From MWEH01 sp964392385 (GTDB lineage: Bacteria > Bacillota > Clostridia > Christensenellales > DTU072): a stretch of DNA of 64,000 nt. Shown piece after piece: positions 9,285-17,928 of this stretch. Position 1 is the first letter of the stretch. Every line of letters starts with the position of its first letter. The notes beneath the pieces are model-generated. The model was not told the DNA's origin and ran no database searches. It saw only the letters and a list, made by a program, of their open reading frames with translations. Both the position numbers and the translations under genes were made by a program. Location: contig CAYMPR010000001.1 in assembly GCA_964392385.1 (NCBI GenBank), forward strand, positions 44,678-108,677, written 5' to 3'.

Positions 9285-9594
9285 CATACTAGATAAACTA
9301 AAAACATTCATAGGCTTTTCTATAAAAGCCAGAAAAGTAATTAATGGTTCAGAAAATATTTTAAAACAAGCTTCAAGAAGGAGGATTAAATTAATCATTA
9401 TTGATAGTAGAGTAGCTGATAACACAAAAAAGAAAATGGAAAAAGTTAGTATAATTAATTCTATTCAGTTATTCAGTATAGATAACTGGCAAGATTTAAA
9501 AATTAATGAAGCAATTAAGGTGATTGCCATCCAGAATTGTGAACTAGCAGATACAGTGGAAAAATTATTGTTAAAAAACGAAATACAAGATTAA
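9268..9594 (+). CDS. ylxQ: L7Ae-family RNA-binding protein YlxQ
   Basis: 108 aa, L7Ae/L30e/Gadd45 fold: KARKVINGSENILKQ followed by the strand IKLIIIDSRVADNT. Proteins of this fold recognise kink-turns in RNA. YlxQ is a non-essential companion of rnpM and infB in Bacillota. The ATG at 9268 lies inside the end of rnpM, so translation is probably coupled. The gene is of extra interest because an L7Ae-family protein (OapC, a YbzF homologue) is a known protein partner of OLE RNA, which I propose is encoded at 57.3-57.9 kb; whether YlxQ plays any such part is pure inference. Confidence 0.88.
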   Translation: MIISSNILDKLKTFIGFSIKARKVINGSENILKQASRRRIKLIIIDSRVADNTKKKMEKVSIINSIQLFSIDNWQDLKINEAIKVIAIQNCELADTVEKLLLKNEIQD

Positions 9595-9608
9595 TTAAGA
9601 GGGAACCA

Positions 9609-12092
9609 ATGACCGAACAAGCAAATAAAATAGAACAAGCTAAAGCCCAAAGAGATAGCCTAATTATAAGAATAGGCGAAACACGTGATAGGCTAAAAAA
9701 CAAAAAAATTGCACTTGAAGAGATTATTCGACTTGAAGAGCTTAAAAAACTTGAGGAAATTAACCTTAAAAAGGCTGAAGAAGAAAAGCTTAACAAACAA
9801 GCTGAAAACCCTAAAGCAACACTTAATGCCAATGAATTAGACTCTATGAAAAATCAGGAAAAAGTTGAAATAGATAAAAATGCAAATGAAGTTAATAATC
9901 TTACTATTAGTGAAGAAACTATTGAAGTAATTGAAGAACCACAAGTAAAATCCACTAAGCCTGAAATTGTTAGTGGAGTTACCGTTTATTATCCCCAAAA
10001 TACAAATAACAAGCCTAAATTTAAGCCAACATCTTCTCCTAATGAGGAAACAAAACAAACATACGGTGGGAATAAGACAAAGGATTATGGTAAGACAGAT
10101 ATTAATGTTCCTCCTCTACCACCTGGTAAAATACCAAGTAAACTTGTAATACCCAAAAAATCTACGCATACAGATGTTGATGTAGAAACAAAAGAAATAA
10201 ATAAAAAAGCTAGATTAAAATTTGGAGCGTGGGAAAGTAAAAACACTTATTTAGAGGAAGAAGACACTATCGTTAAATTTAGAACGAAAAAAACAAGTTC
10301 GAAAAAAAAGTCTGAATTTAATTTATCGGAAACAAAGGTAATTGATCATGCAGTCATTGATAAGTCTTTTTTAACAGTGAAAGAACTTTCTGAGAAAATT
10401 GGAAAGACCGGTATAGAAATAATTAAGAAATTAATGGAGTTAGGGATAATTAAAACGATTAATGAGACAATTGACTATGATACTGCGGATTTAGTGTCTA
10501 GTGAATTAGGTGTTTCAATTGAACTACAAGCATCAAAAACATCCGAAGAAATTATAGCTGAATTTCATGATAAAGAAGAAGATGATGATACAGGTCTTGT
10601 ACCTAGGCCACCAATTGTAACAATAATGGGGCATGTCGACCATGGCAAAACCTCAATTCTTGACTATATCAGAAAAGCTCATGTCGCAAGTTCAGAAGCA
10701 GGAGGCATTACTCAACATATAGGTGCTTATTCTGTAAAGGTAAAAAACAACCAAATTACTTTTATTGACACACCTGGGCATGCTGCCTTTACTGCGATGA
10801 GAGAAAGAGGAGCAAATGTTACGGATATAGTTGTAATAGTTGTTGCGGCCGATGATGGTATAATGCCTCAAACTATCGAAGCTATCAATCATAGCAAAGC
10901 TGCGGGAGTAAATATTATAGTTGCAGTTAACAAAATTGACAAAAAAGATATTGATGTAGATAGAGTTTTTACACAATTAACTGAACAAGGTTTGGTCCCA
11001 GATGAATGGGGTGGAGAAATTCCTTGTGTAAGAGTTTCTGCAAAAACTGGTGAAGGCATTGATAAATTATTAGATACAATTCTTGTTGCAGCTGAAATAA
11101 TGGAATTAAAAGCTAATCCTAACAGAAAAGGAAGAGGAACAATTCTAGAAGCAAGGCTGGATGTTGGAAAAGGACCAATTGCTACTGTTATAGTGCAAAA
11201 TGGTACACTTAAAGTTGGAGATTTTATTGTAGCAGGGACTGTTGTCGGAAAAATTAGAGCGATGCAAGATGAAAAAGGTAAACCTGTCTCAAAAGCTGGG
11301 CCTTCTAATGCTGTTGCCATTCTAGGACTTAAGGATGTGCCTAATGCCGGAGATAATTTAATGGCTGTTGATGATGAGCGTTTGACTAAGCAGGTTGCTG
11401 ATGAACGTTTAGTAAAAGAGAAAATTAACAAAATTTCTTCTATTGCTGTTTCACTTGATGATTTATATAAAGGTTTTGAAGAAGGTAAATTGGCCGCAGT
11501 AAACCTCATAATAAAAGGCGATGTTCAAGGATCTATTGAAGCCTTAAAATCAAGTCTAGAACAACTTTCAAATGAGCAAGTTAAAGTCAATATTCTACAA
11601 GCAGTAACTGGTGCTATTAATGATAGCGATGTTACACTGGCAAAAACCACGGGCTCTATTATTATTGGTTTCAATGTACGCCCTGATCCTAAGGCTAAAA
11701 TTTCTGCTGAAAGTAAAAATGTTGACATTAGATTGTATCGGATAATATATGATGCTATTGATGATGTTCAAAAGGCGATTAAAGGGCTGTTAAAACCAAT
11801 ATTTAGGGAAGAATATTTAGGGAAAGCAGAAGTTAGGGTTATTTACAAAATACCCGGACTTGGTGCTATAGCAGGGTCTATGGTAAAAGATGGTAAGATA
11901 GTTAAAAATGCAAATGTTAGGTTGATAAGAAATGATGTTGTAATAGCTGATACTTATATTTCTTCTTTAAAAAGAGTTAAGGATGATGCGAAAGAAGTAA
12001 ATGCTGGATTTGAGTGTGGAATTGGTCTAAAAGATTTCCATGACTTTGTTGAAGGCGACATTATCGAATCATTCCGCTTGGTGCAAGAATAA
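9609..12092 (+). CDS. infB: translation initiation factor IF-2
   Basis: 827 aa GTPase that brings initiator tRNA to the 30S subunit. Residues 1-75 are charged and helical and 75-250 form a low-complexity Lys/Asn/Pro linker. An IF2_N module (about 257-310, beginning FLTVKELSEKIG) is followed by the G domain with GHVDHGKT (G1), DTPGHAAF (G3), NKID (G4) and a SAK triplet (G5). Beta-barrel domain II, domain III and the fMet-tRNA-binding C-terminal barrel complete the usual order. AGAGGGAACC precedes the ATG. It lies 14 nt after ylxQ. Confidence 0.97.
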   Translation: MTEQANKIEQAKAQRDSLIIRIGETRDRLKNKKIALEEIIRLEELKKLEEINLKKAEEEKLNKQAENPKATLNANELDSMKNQEKVEIDKNANEVNNLTISEETIEVIEEPQVKSTKPEIVSGVTVYYPQNTNNKPKFKPTSSPNEETKQTYGGNKTKDYGKTDINVPPLPPGKIPSKLVIPKKSTHTDVDVETKEINKKARLKFGAWESKNTYLEEEDTIVKFRTKKTSSKKKSEFNLSETKVIDHAVIDKSFLTVKELSEKIGKTGIEIIKKLMELGIIKTINETIDYDTADLVSSELGVSIELQASKTSEEIIAEFHDKEEDDDTGLVPRPPIVTIMGHVDHGKTSILDYIRKAHVASSEAGGITQHIGAYSVKVKNNQITFIDTPGHAAFTAMRERGANVTDIVVIVVAADDGIMPQTIEAINHSKAAGVNIIVAVNKIDKKDIDVDRVFTQLTEQGLVPDEWGGEIPCVRVSAKTGEGIDKLLDTILVAAEIMELKANPNRKGRGTILEARLDVGKGPIATVIVQNGTLKVGDFIVAGTVVGKIRAMQDEKGKPVSKAGPSNAVAILGLKDVPNAGDNLMAVDDERLTKQVADERLVKEKINKISSIAVSLDDLYKGFEEGKLAAVNLIIKGDVQGSIEALKSSLEQLSNEQVKVNILQAVTGAINDSDVTLAKTTGSIIIGFNVRPDPKAKISAESKNVDIRLYRIIYDAIDDVQKAIKGLLKPIFREEYLGKAEVRVIYKIPGLGAIAGSMVKDGKIVKNANVRLIRNDVVIADTYISSLKRVKDDAKEVNAGFECGIGLKDFHDFVEGDIIESFRLVQE

Positions 12093-12099
12093 GGGAATA

Positions 12100-12477
12100 A
12101 TGAATATTGATAGAGTTAACTCCGAGTTAAAAAAACAAATTACTGAGATTATTCTCCATGACCTAAATGACCCAAGGATTTCCTCATGTGGTATGATTAC
12201 GGTTATGCAGGTTCAAGCAACTAATGATTTAGATAATTGCAAGGTTTTTTTAAGTGTCTTCGGAGAAGAAAGAAAAGGACAGGAAGTAATAAAAATTTTA
12301 AAAGATGCTGCAGGATATATCAAAAAATTATTGTTTGAAAGAATGAAAATCCGCAAGATTCCTAACTTAATATTTCAGTTAGATGAGAGTATAGATTATG
12401 CCTATAAAATATCGGATTTATTGAAAACATCCCAAATATCTAGTTCTGATCAAGTGCCAAAAAAGGATGAAAAGTAA
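12100..12477 (+). CDS. rbfA: ribosome-binding factor A
   Basis: 125-aa KH-like protein that binds immature 30S subunits during 16S rRNA processing. It opens with NIDRVNSELKKQITEII and has LNDPRISSCGMITVMQV and IPNLIFQLDESIDYAYKI, the family signature. ATG 12100 is preceded by AAGGGA; a longer frame from 12040 would overlap infB and add non-homologous residues. The Lys-rich tail overhangs the domain. Confidence 0.93.
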   Translation: MNIDRVNSELKKQITEIILHDLNDPRISSCGMITVMQVQATNDLDNCKVFLSVFGEERKGQEVIKILKDAAGYIKKLLFERMKIRKIPNLIFQLDESIDYAYKISDLLKTSQISSSDQVPKKDEK

Positions 12478-12479
12478 AT

Positions 12480-13445
12480 ATGTATGAATTATTTAGTAAA
12501 AAAATATTAGGTGCTGAAAAGATTGCCGTATTTATGCATATAAATCCAGACGCAGATTGCGTTGGGAGTAGTTTGGCAGTTTATAAATATTTAAAAAATA
12601 TGGGTAAGCAAGTAGATGTTTTTCTTGAACCAGGAAATAATTTGAGAGTCAATTTAAAAGTATATCCTAATGTAAATGTAATTAATTCTAATAACTCATC
12701 TAATTATGATCTAGGTATATGTTTGGACTGCGCCTCTATTGATAGGATCGGCAAAATAAGCTCGCAGATATTTATGAATAAGTGCACAGACAGAATCTTT
12801 ATCGACCATCATCTTTATCGCGAGAAAATCGATGATTCTATCATTGACACAGATTCCGCTGCAACTGGGCAACTTTTATATAAAATTTTTAAAGAACATA
12901 ATGAAACATTCATTGACAAAGATGTAGCGTTTTGTCTATTTGGTGCTATTGTTGCTGATACTGGTGTTTTTGCTTTTTCTTCAACAACGGCTGAGACAAT
13001 GGTTATTGCCTCAAAACTAATTGAATATAATATTGACAATAAGTTTATTATTGATAAGATAGTTAGAGAAAAGACTATCTCGGAATTTAATCTTATGACC
13101 AAAGCGCTAAAAGGAGCAAAGTTTTTTTATAATAATAAAATGGCAATTATTACTTTTACTGCGGATGATTTCGCAGAAAATTGTTTAGAACCTTATAGCA
13201 CAGAAGGAATAATTAACTCGCTAATTGAAATTGATGAAGTTGTTATAGCTGTAGCTATTGCAGAAGAGAAAACTAACTCATGCAAAATTAGTATTAGGAC
13301 AAAGGGTACAATAGATGCCTCTGAATATGCAAGAATGTTTGGTGGCGGAGGACACAGGAATGCAAGTGGTTGTAAATTACCACATAACTCCATTAAATGT
13401 GAGGAAATAATGGTGAAAACCGCCTGTTCGTTCATTAAATGTTAA
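12480..13445 (+). CDS. nrnA: DHH/DHHA1 phosphoesterase, NrnA-type oligoribonuclease/pAp phosphatase
   Basis: 321 aa. Degrades nanoRNAs from the ends and hydrolyses 3'-phosphoadenosine 5'-phosphate to AMP. DHH domain: HINPDADCVGSSLAVY, LCLDCA (metal Asp) and FIDHHL, then GAIVADTGVF with a further metal Asp; the DHHA1 domain near the end carries GGGGHRNASGC. It starts two nt after the rbfA stop and its last 7 nt overlap truB, the usual arrangement in Bacillota. Confidence 0.93.
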   Translation: MYELFSKKILGAEKIAVFMHINPDADCVGSSLAVYKYLKNMGKQVDVFLEPGNNLRVNLKVYPNVNVINSNNSSNYDLGICLDCASIDRIGKISSQIFMNKCTDRIFIDHHLYREKIDDSIIDTDSAATGQLLYKIFKEHNETFIDKDVAFCLFGAIVADTGVFAFSSTTAETMVIASKLIEYNIDNKFIIDKIVREKTISEFNLMTKALKGAKFFYNNKMAIITFTADDFAENCLEPYSTEGIINSLIEIDEVVIAVAIAEEKTNSCKISIRTKGTIDASEYARMFGGGGHRNASGCKLPHNSIKCEEIMVKTACSFIKC

Positions 13446-13725
13446 GTGGTATAATAAATATTTATAAACCTATCAATATATCTTCAGCACATGTTGTATC
13501 AGCCATTAAAAAAATACTAATCGTTGGTGGAGAGGACAAGAATATTAAAATTGGCCACTTAGGAACTTTAGATCCAGCGGCTGAAGGGGTTTTACCTTTA
13601 GCTATAGGAAGGGCCACTAGGCTTTTTAGATATCATCTAGAAGAAGATAAAGAATATTTAGCCCGGTTTAGATTTGGCTTTAGCACCGATACTTTTGATT
13701 TGGAAGGAATCATCATAAAAAAATC
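13439..13725 (+). CDS. truB: tRNA pseudouridine-55 synthase TruB (3' part lost in assembly gap)
   Basis: The first 95 residues are present: SGIINIYKPINISSAHVV and KIGHLGTLDPAAEGVLPLAIG, where D45 is the catalytic Asp, then RLFRYHLEEDKEYLA. The enzyme makes pseudouridine 55 in the T-loop of nearly all tRNAs. The frame runs into the N block, so the other roughly 190-200 residues of a normal TruB are unseen. It begins inside the last codons of nrnA. This is an assembly break, not a damaged gene. Confidence 0.93.
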
Positions 13726-13825
13726 NNNNNNNNNNNNNNNNNNNNNNNNNNNNNNNNNNNNNNNNNNNNNNNNNNNNNNNNNNNNNNNNNNNNNNNNNNN
13801 NNNNNNNNNNNNNNNNNNNNNNNNN
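13726..13825. other. assembly gap of 100 N
   Basis: Exactly 100 N, the conventional filler for a gap of unknown length. Because TruB should continue for roughly 190-200 more codons before ribF begins, the real missing length is probably near 0.6 kb, so all distances across this point are approximate. Confidence 0.98.
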
Positions 13826-13826
13826 T

Positions 13827-14699
13827 ATGACAAAAGTGTTTGTGGCAATTGGATATTTTGACGGAGTTCATATAGGGCATAAAGAACTTTTAAGCTCTGT
13901 AAAAAAGCTCGCCGACAAAACCAACGATTTATGTGGTGTCTTTACTTTTGGAGATGATTTCTATGAGTCTCTTGGGATAGATAATGATGGATTAATTGAT
14001 TTGCAAGAAAGAAAGAAGGAAAAAATTCTTGCTGAAGGGTTGAATTTTGTTGATTTTGGCTCACCCGCAAGTGATTTCATCAATTTAACTGGTAGTCAAT
14101 TTGAACAGTTTTTAATAAATAAATACAATCTCATAGGAATAGGGATAGGGGAAGATTTTAGATATGGGAAAAATGCTGAAAAAGATTATTTGGATATGAT
14201 TTCTTTTTGCGATAAAAATAATCTCAAATGCCATATAGAACCCCTTCATAACATTAATGGGGAAAAAATTTCATCCACATTAATTAGGAAGTTAATTTTA
14301 GAAGGCGATATTCAAAAAGCTAATTATTATTTAGGAAGTTGCTTTTCGCTTAATGGTGTTGTTATCAATGGAAGAGGAGAGGCTAGAAAGCATGGTTTTA
14401 AAACTGCCAACATAACTCTTAATCCTTTACAGTTAAAGCCTAAAGAAGGAGTATATAAAACAATAACTTCTGTAGATGGCTTGAATTATGGTTCTTTGAC
14501 TCATATTGGACCATGTCCCACGTTTAAATATTCTCTTTCCACTATAGAAACTATTCTAGTTGACTTTGAAAAACAAATATATGGTAAAAATATTAATATA
14601 TCATTTGTAAAAAGAATAAGGGATAATCAGCAATTCGATAATCCTATAGCTTTAAAAAAACAGATTGATAATGATTTGATTGAGGTTAGGAATGATTAA
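13827..14699 (+). CDS. ribF: bifunctional riboflavin kinase/FAD synthetase
   Basis: About 290 aa; makes FMN and then FAD. N-terminal nucleotidyltransferase domain with GYFDGVHIGHKELL (HIGH-like) and GIGEDFRYGKNAEKD, then ISSTLIRKLILEGDI; C-terminal riboflavin kinase domain (about 165-285) with GRGEARKHGFKTANI and GVYKTI. The ATG two bases after the gap gives MTKVFVAIGYFDGVH, shorter at the N-terminus than many homologues, so a start inside the gap cannot be excluded. truB-ribF adjacency is conserved in Bacillota. Confidence 0.92.
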   Translation: MTKVFVAIGYFDGVHIGHKELLSSVKKLADKTNDLCGVFTFGDDFYESLGIDNDGLIDLQERKKEKILAEGLNFVDFGSPASDFINLTGSQFEQFLINKYNLIGIGIGEDFRYGKNAEKDYLDMISFCDKNNLKCHIEPLHNINGEKISSTLIRKLILEGDIQKANYYLGSCFSLNGVVINGRGEARKHGFKTANITLNPLQLKPKEGVYKTITSVDGLNYGSLTHIGPCPTFKYSLSTIETILVDFEKQIYGKNINISFVKRIRDNQQFDNPIALKKQIDNDLIEVRND

Positions 14700-15546
14700 A
14701 TTTGGTGTTGCTGGAAATTCTCAAAGTTTTTATGATGCTGGATTCTCTCGCACTATAGATGCTGCAAAATGGTGTAGTGATATAGGGATTGAATTATTTG
14801 AATATTCTTTTGGCAGGGGTGTGAATATGCTAAAAGAAACAGCAGTTGAAATAGGCGAAAAATTTAAGGAGTTCAATATTTCATTGTCTATACACTCACC
14901 TTACTATATTAACATGGCAAATACCAATCCTGAAATGATAGAGAAATCATATGATTATATAAAAAGCTCGATGATTATTGCTAAACATATGCAAGCAAAT
15001 AGGGTTGTAGTCCACCCAGCAAGCCAGGGTAAGCTTACTAGAGAGCAAGCAAATACAATTATGCTGAATAATATAAAAAATCTTTCTGATAGGCTTGACG
15101 AGGAATTCCCTGAAAATATTTTGATTTGCTGGGAGACAATGGGAAAGGTTTCACAGATGGGTACGGTCGATGAGATAGTCAAAATCTGCTCATTAAACAA
15201 TAGATTTTACCCATGTGTTGACTTTGGACATATAAATGCTAGAGAACAGGGTATTCTCAATAAGGCTGAAAATTATAATACTATTATTGATAAACTTAAA
15301 AATAATTTAGATAATAAGAAGTTTTTAAATATGCATGTTCATTTTAGCAAAATTCAGTTCAGTGATATGGGAGAATTAAGGCACTTAACTTTTTCTGACA
15401 ATTTATATGGCCCTAGCTTTGAACCGCTTGCTGAGTTGTTGTACAAATATTCTATGGAGCCCTTTATTATTTGTGAAAGTGATGGCACTCAAGCTGAAGA
15501 TGCTTTAAAAATGAAAGAAATTTATTATTCAATCGCTAATTCATAA
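14692..15546 (+). CDS. endonuclease IV-like TIM-barrel protein (AP endonuclease family 2)
   Basis: 284 aa. The zinc-ligand pattern of the endonuclease IV/xylose isomerase-like barrel is present in order: IHSPYYINMAN, RVVVHPAS, ICWETMGK (Glu), CVDFGHINAR (Asp and His), MHVHFSKI (two His) and ICESDG (Glu). This would cut 5' to abasic sites, although sequence divergence leaves other substrates open. ATG 14692 is preceded by GAGGTTAGGA and overlaps the ribF stop by 8 nt, implying coupled translation. An alternative upstream start at 14680 lacks a ribosome site. Confidence 0.8.
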   Translation: MIKFGVAGNSQSFYDAGFSRTIDAAKWCSDIGIELFEYSFGRGVNMLKETAVEIGEKFKEFNISLSIHSPYYINMANTNPEMIEKSYDYIKSSMIIAKHMQANRVVVHPASQGKLTREQANTIMLNNIKNLSDRLDEEFPENILICWETMGKVSQMGTVDEIVKICSLNNRFYPCVDFGHINAREQGILNKAENYNTIIDKLKNNLDNKKFLNMHVHFSKIQFSDMGELRHLTFSDNLYGPSFEPLAELLYKYSMEPFIICESDGTQAEDALKMKEIYYSIANS

Positions 15547-15568
15547 TTTTTTTGGGAGGATAAAGATA

Positions 15569-16288
15569 TTGTTCTTTTTTCGATTACTTACTGGGCCCGG
15601 TTCTTTCTTAGATAAAATTGCTATTATCATAGGATTTATTTTAGTAGGTATATTTTCAATTGTTATACATGAAATTAGTCATGGATATGTTGCTTTATTA
15701 AATGGTGATGACACGGCCAGAAGGCAAGGTAGATTATCGTTTAACCCTGTAGTCCACTTTCAACTAACAGGTGTAATAATGCTTCTTCTTGTAGGTTTCG
15801 GTTGGGCTAAACCAGTACCGGTAAACTCATCAAACTTTACAAATTACAAGAAAGGCATGCTAACTGTTTCCCTTGCTGGCGTTTCTGCAAACTTAATAAT
15901 AGCGGGCATACTTATGCTAATATTATTTTTATCTGCAAAAAGCATTTTTTTGATTTATTCAACATCTTTATTCTTCAAGTTTTTACAAGTCTTTTTTTAC
16001 ACTACTTTGACTGTTGGAATTAAAATTAACCTTATGCTTACATTATTCAATCTATTGCCCATTTATCCATTAGATGGGTATAATGTTATTAGCACTTTAT
16101 TTCCTAGAAACATTGCATTTCAGCAGTTTATGATAAAATATGGATTCATTTTGTTAATTATTGTTATAGCACTTGGTTATTTAGGTAGATTGCTTAATGT
16201 TCCATGGTTAGATATATTCGGGAGTTTTTCTGATTTAGTGTCTGACATAATTGAATCAATAATTAGCTCATCGTTAATAATTATGTGA
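15569..16288 (+). CDS. M50-family site-2 intramembrane zinc protease
   Basis: 239 aa with several membrane helices. HEISH (metal-binding HExxH) sits in the second helix and NLLPIYPLDGYNV carries the third metal ligand, the Asp of the LDG motif. It lacks a PDZ domain, so it belongs to the short YwhC/YydH-like group rather than RseP. Substrate unknown. TTG start with GGGAGG 9 nt upstream. The gene lies between the endonuclease-like gene and scpA; a short M50 gene just ahead of scpAB is a frequent arrangement in Clostridia. Confidence 0.85.
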   Translation: MFFFRLLTGPGSFLDKIAIIIGFILVGIFSIVIHEISHGYVALLNGDDTARRQGRLSFNPVVHFQLTGVIMLLLVGFGWAKPVPVNSSNFTNYKKGMLTVSLAGVSANLIIAGILMLILFLSAKSIFLIYSTSLFFKFLQVFFYTTLTVGIKINLMLTLFNLLPIYPLDGYNVISTLFPRNIAFQQFMIKYGFILLIIVIALGYLGRLLNVPWLDIFGSFSDLVSDIIESIISSSLIIM

Positions 16289-16298
16289 AGAGGACAAT

Positions 16299-17102
16299 AT
16301 GGATTTTAAAGCAGAGAATACATTTCCAGCCATAAGTTATCATCTTTATGATGAAGATGTTGCTTTGGATGTATTGCTTGACATGTGCTCGAAAAAACAA
16401 CTTTCTATAAAAGATATTTTTATTTCAGACATAACAGAGCAATTTATTCAATATGTTTCTACAATGATTGACAAAGACTATGAAGAAATATCGAATTTTT
16501 TAGTATTAGCAGCGACTTTATTAGAAATTAAATCAAACGAATTATTGCCTAAGATAGATTTTAGTGATGTAGATCCAAATGCATTATCGGATGCAGAAAT
16601 ATTTGTGCTCAAAACAGAAGAATACGCACTATACAGAGATGTAGCAAATAAACTCAAGGAAATAGAAATATTAAATCGTTTTTATAGAGATCCGGAATTT
16701 GATGAGAATGAATATAAACTAGTAATTAAAAATTTCGATATTTCTAAAATGGTTAATGCATTCTCTAGTTTACTTGAAAATGTTGAATTTAGGGAAGACC
16801 CTTCAACGACAAAAACAATTCCTCTTGAAAGATTTACTGTTGTTGATAGAATGAGGTATATCACAGAATACTTGCGAGCATATAAATCAACTAAACTAGT
16901 GAATTTGTTTGATAAAGATTTTTCTAGAGTTGAAATTATCAATACGTTTTTAGCAGTTTTGGAGCTAGTTAAGGAACAATATATTGGCGTCTTTCAAGAA
17001 GGGGAAAATATTAACGGAATAGAACTAAACTACATAAAGAGCTTGCTAAATGAAGAGGAAATCAAAGAGGAGATATTTGAAAGTGCTGAAGGATATAATT
17101 GA
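16299..17102 (+). CDS. scpA: segregation and condensation protein A (kleisin)
   Basis: 267 aa kleisin that bridges SMC heads with ScpB in the condensin complex. Signatures: LDVLLDMCSKKQLSIKDI near the start and FLVLAATLLEIKSNELLPK, with a winged-helix-like C-terminal part. The start follows GAAGAGGAC. scpB begins inside its last 20 nt, so the partners are made together. Confidence 0.92.
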   Translation: MDFKAENTFPAISYHLYDEDVALDVLLDMCSKKQLSIKDIFISDITEQFIQYVSTMIDKDYEEISNFLVLAATLLEIKSNELLPKIDFSDVDPNALSDAEIFVLKTEEYALYRDVANKLKEIEILNRFYRDPEFDENEYKLVIKNFDISKMVNAFSSLLENVEFREDPSTTKTIPLERFTVVDRMRYITEYLRAYKSTKLVNLFDKDFSRVEIINTFLAVLELVKEQYIGVFQEGENINGIELNYIKSLLNEEEIKEEIFESAEGYN

Positions 17103-17751
17103 GGCAATAATCTTTGCCAGCGGAAATGGGATTTCTAAGAGTCGAATAAATGAAGGGCTGAAGAATTTGTTTACCGAAGAAGAAATTCAGGAAGCATTAA
17201 ACCTTTTAATTCAACAAAATACAGAAGATAGTGGAATTATTTTGATTCAAACAGATGGAGTTATTCAATTCCAATCTAATCCAAAGTATGGCGATATATT
17301 ATCAGACATTTTATTAGAAACAAGGGAAAGGGAAATCAGTAAAACTTTGCTGCAAGTGTTGGCAATAATTGCATACAAGCAACCCGTAACTAAGAGCGAA
17401 ATCGAAGAACTGCGAGGTATTAATTCGGACTATGTTATTTCTATGCTTTTAAAACTAGACTTGATAGATGCTGTAGGCAGAAAAGAAACAGTAGGCAGAC
17501 CAATTTTATATGGAACTACTAAGGAGTTTTTAAGAAAATTTGGATTGGCATCACTTTCCGAATTGCCAGATTACGATGATTTGATGCATAAAATTAAAAA
17601 TAATTTCGAGAGGTATTACGCCAAAACAACAGATCTCTACAGAGATAATTCTAATCAAACGATTGACAATATTCCCAGTGATACTTCAATTGTGCAAAAC
17701 GAAGGGCTCCCAGAGTTTCTATTAAACGAAGATATTGTTGAAATTGAATAA
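17083..17751 (+). CDS. scpB: segregation and condensation protein B
   Basis: 222 aa, two winged-helix domains that dimerise on ScpA. Motifs: IEAIIFASGNGISKSRI, LLQVLAIIAYKQPVTKSEIEE and VGRPILYGTTKEFLRKFGL. GTG 17083 is chosen because AGAGGAG lies 10 nt upstream and the family begins just there; the ATG at 17050 would add 11 basic residues. The last 40 residues are a non-conserved acidic tail. Confidence 0.92.
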   Translation: MLKDIIEAIIFASGNGISKSRINEGLKNLFTEEEIQEALNLLIQQNTEDSGIILIQTDGVIQFQSNPKYGDILSDILLETREREISKTLLQVLAIIAYKQPVTKSEIEELRGINSDYVISMLLKLDLIDAVGRKETVGRPILYGTTKEFLRKFGLASLSELPDYDDLMHKIKNNFERYYAKTTDLYRDNSNQTIDNIPSDTSIVQNEGLPEFLLNEDIVEIE

Positions 17752-17850
17752 ATAAATCGTTCCTTCAGACGCTCTTTTGAATAACTTGCTTCTTTTAGCG
17801 TTATTAATATGAACTTGTTGTGAATTTGATAAAAGTTTAGTGATTTGCTA

Positions 17851-17879
17851 TCGACATATTTATTTCCCCTATGTATAAT
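17851..17879 (+). promoter_or_regulatory. promoter of the giant surface-protein gene
   Basis: TCGACA (17851-17856), a 17-nt spacer and TATAAT (17874-17879). It leaves a leader of about 40 nt and a normal AAGGGAG before the ATG at 17929. The 170 nt from scpB to this gene show no clear terminator. Confidence 0.6.
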
Positions 17880-17928
17880 ATACTTGTAAATACACGCGTA
17901 GGCATTCTTATACTTAAGGGAGCTATTG

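Noticed and set aside
10889..11509. 206-aa minus-strand ORF inside infB
   Set aside because: Antisense of the conserved G domain of IF-2; no independent start signals.
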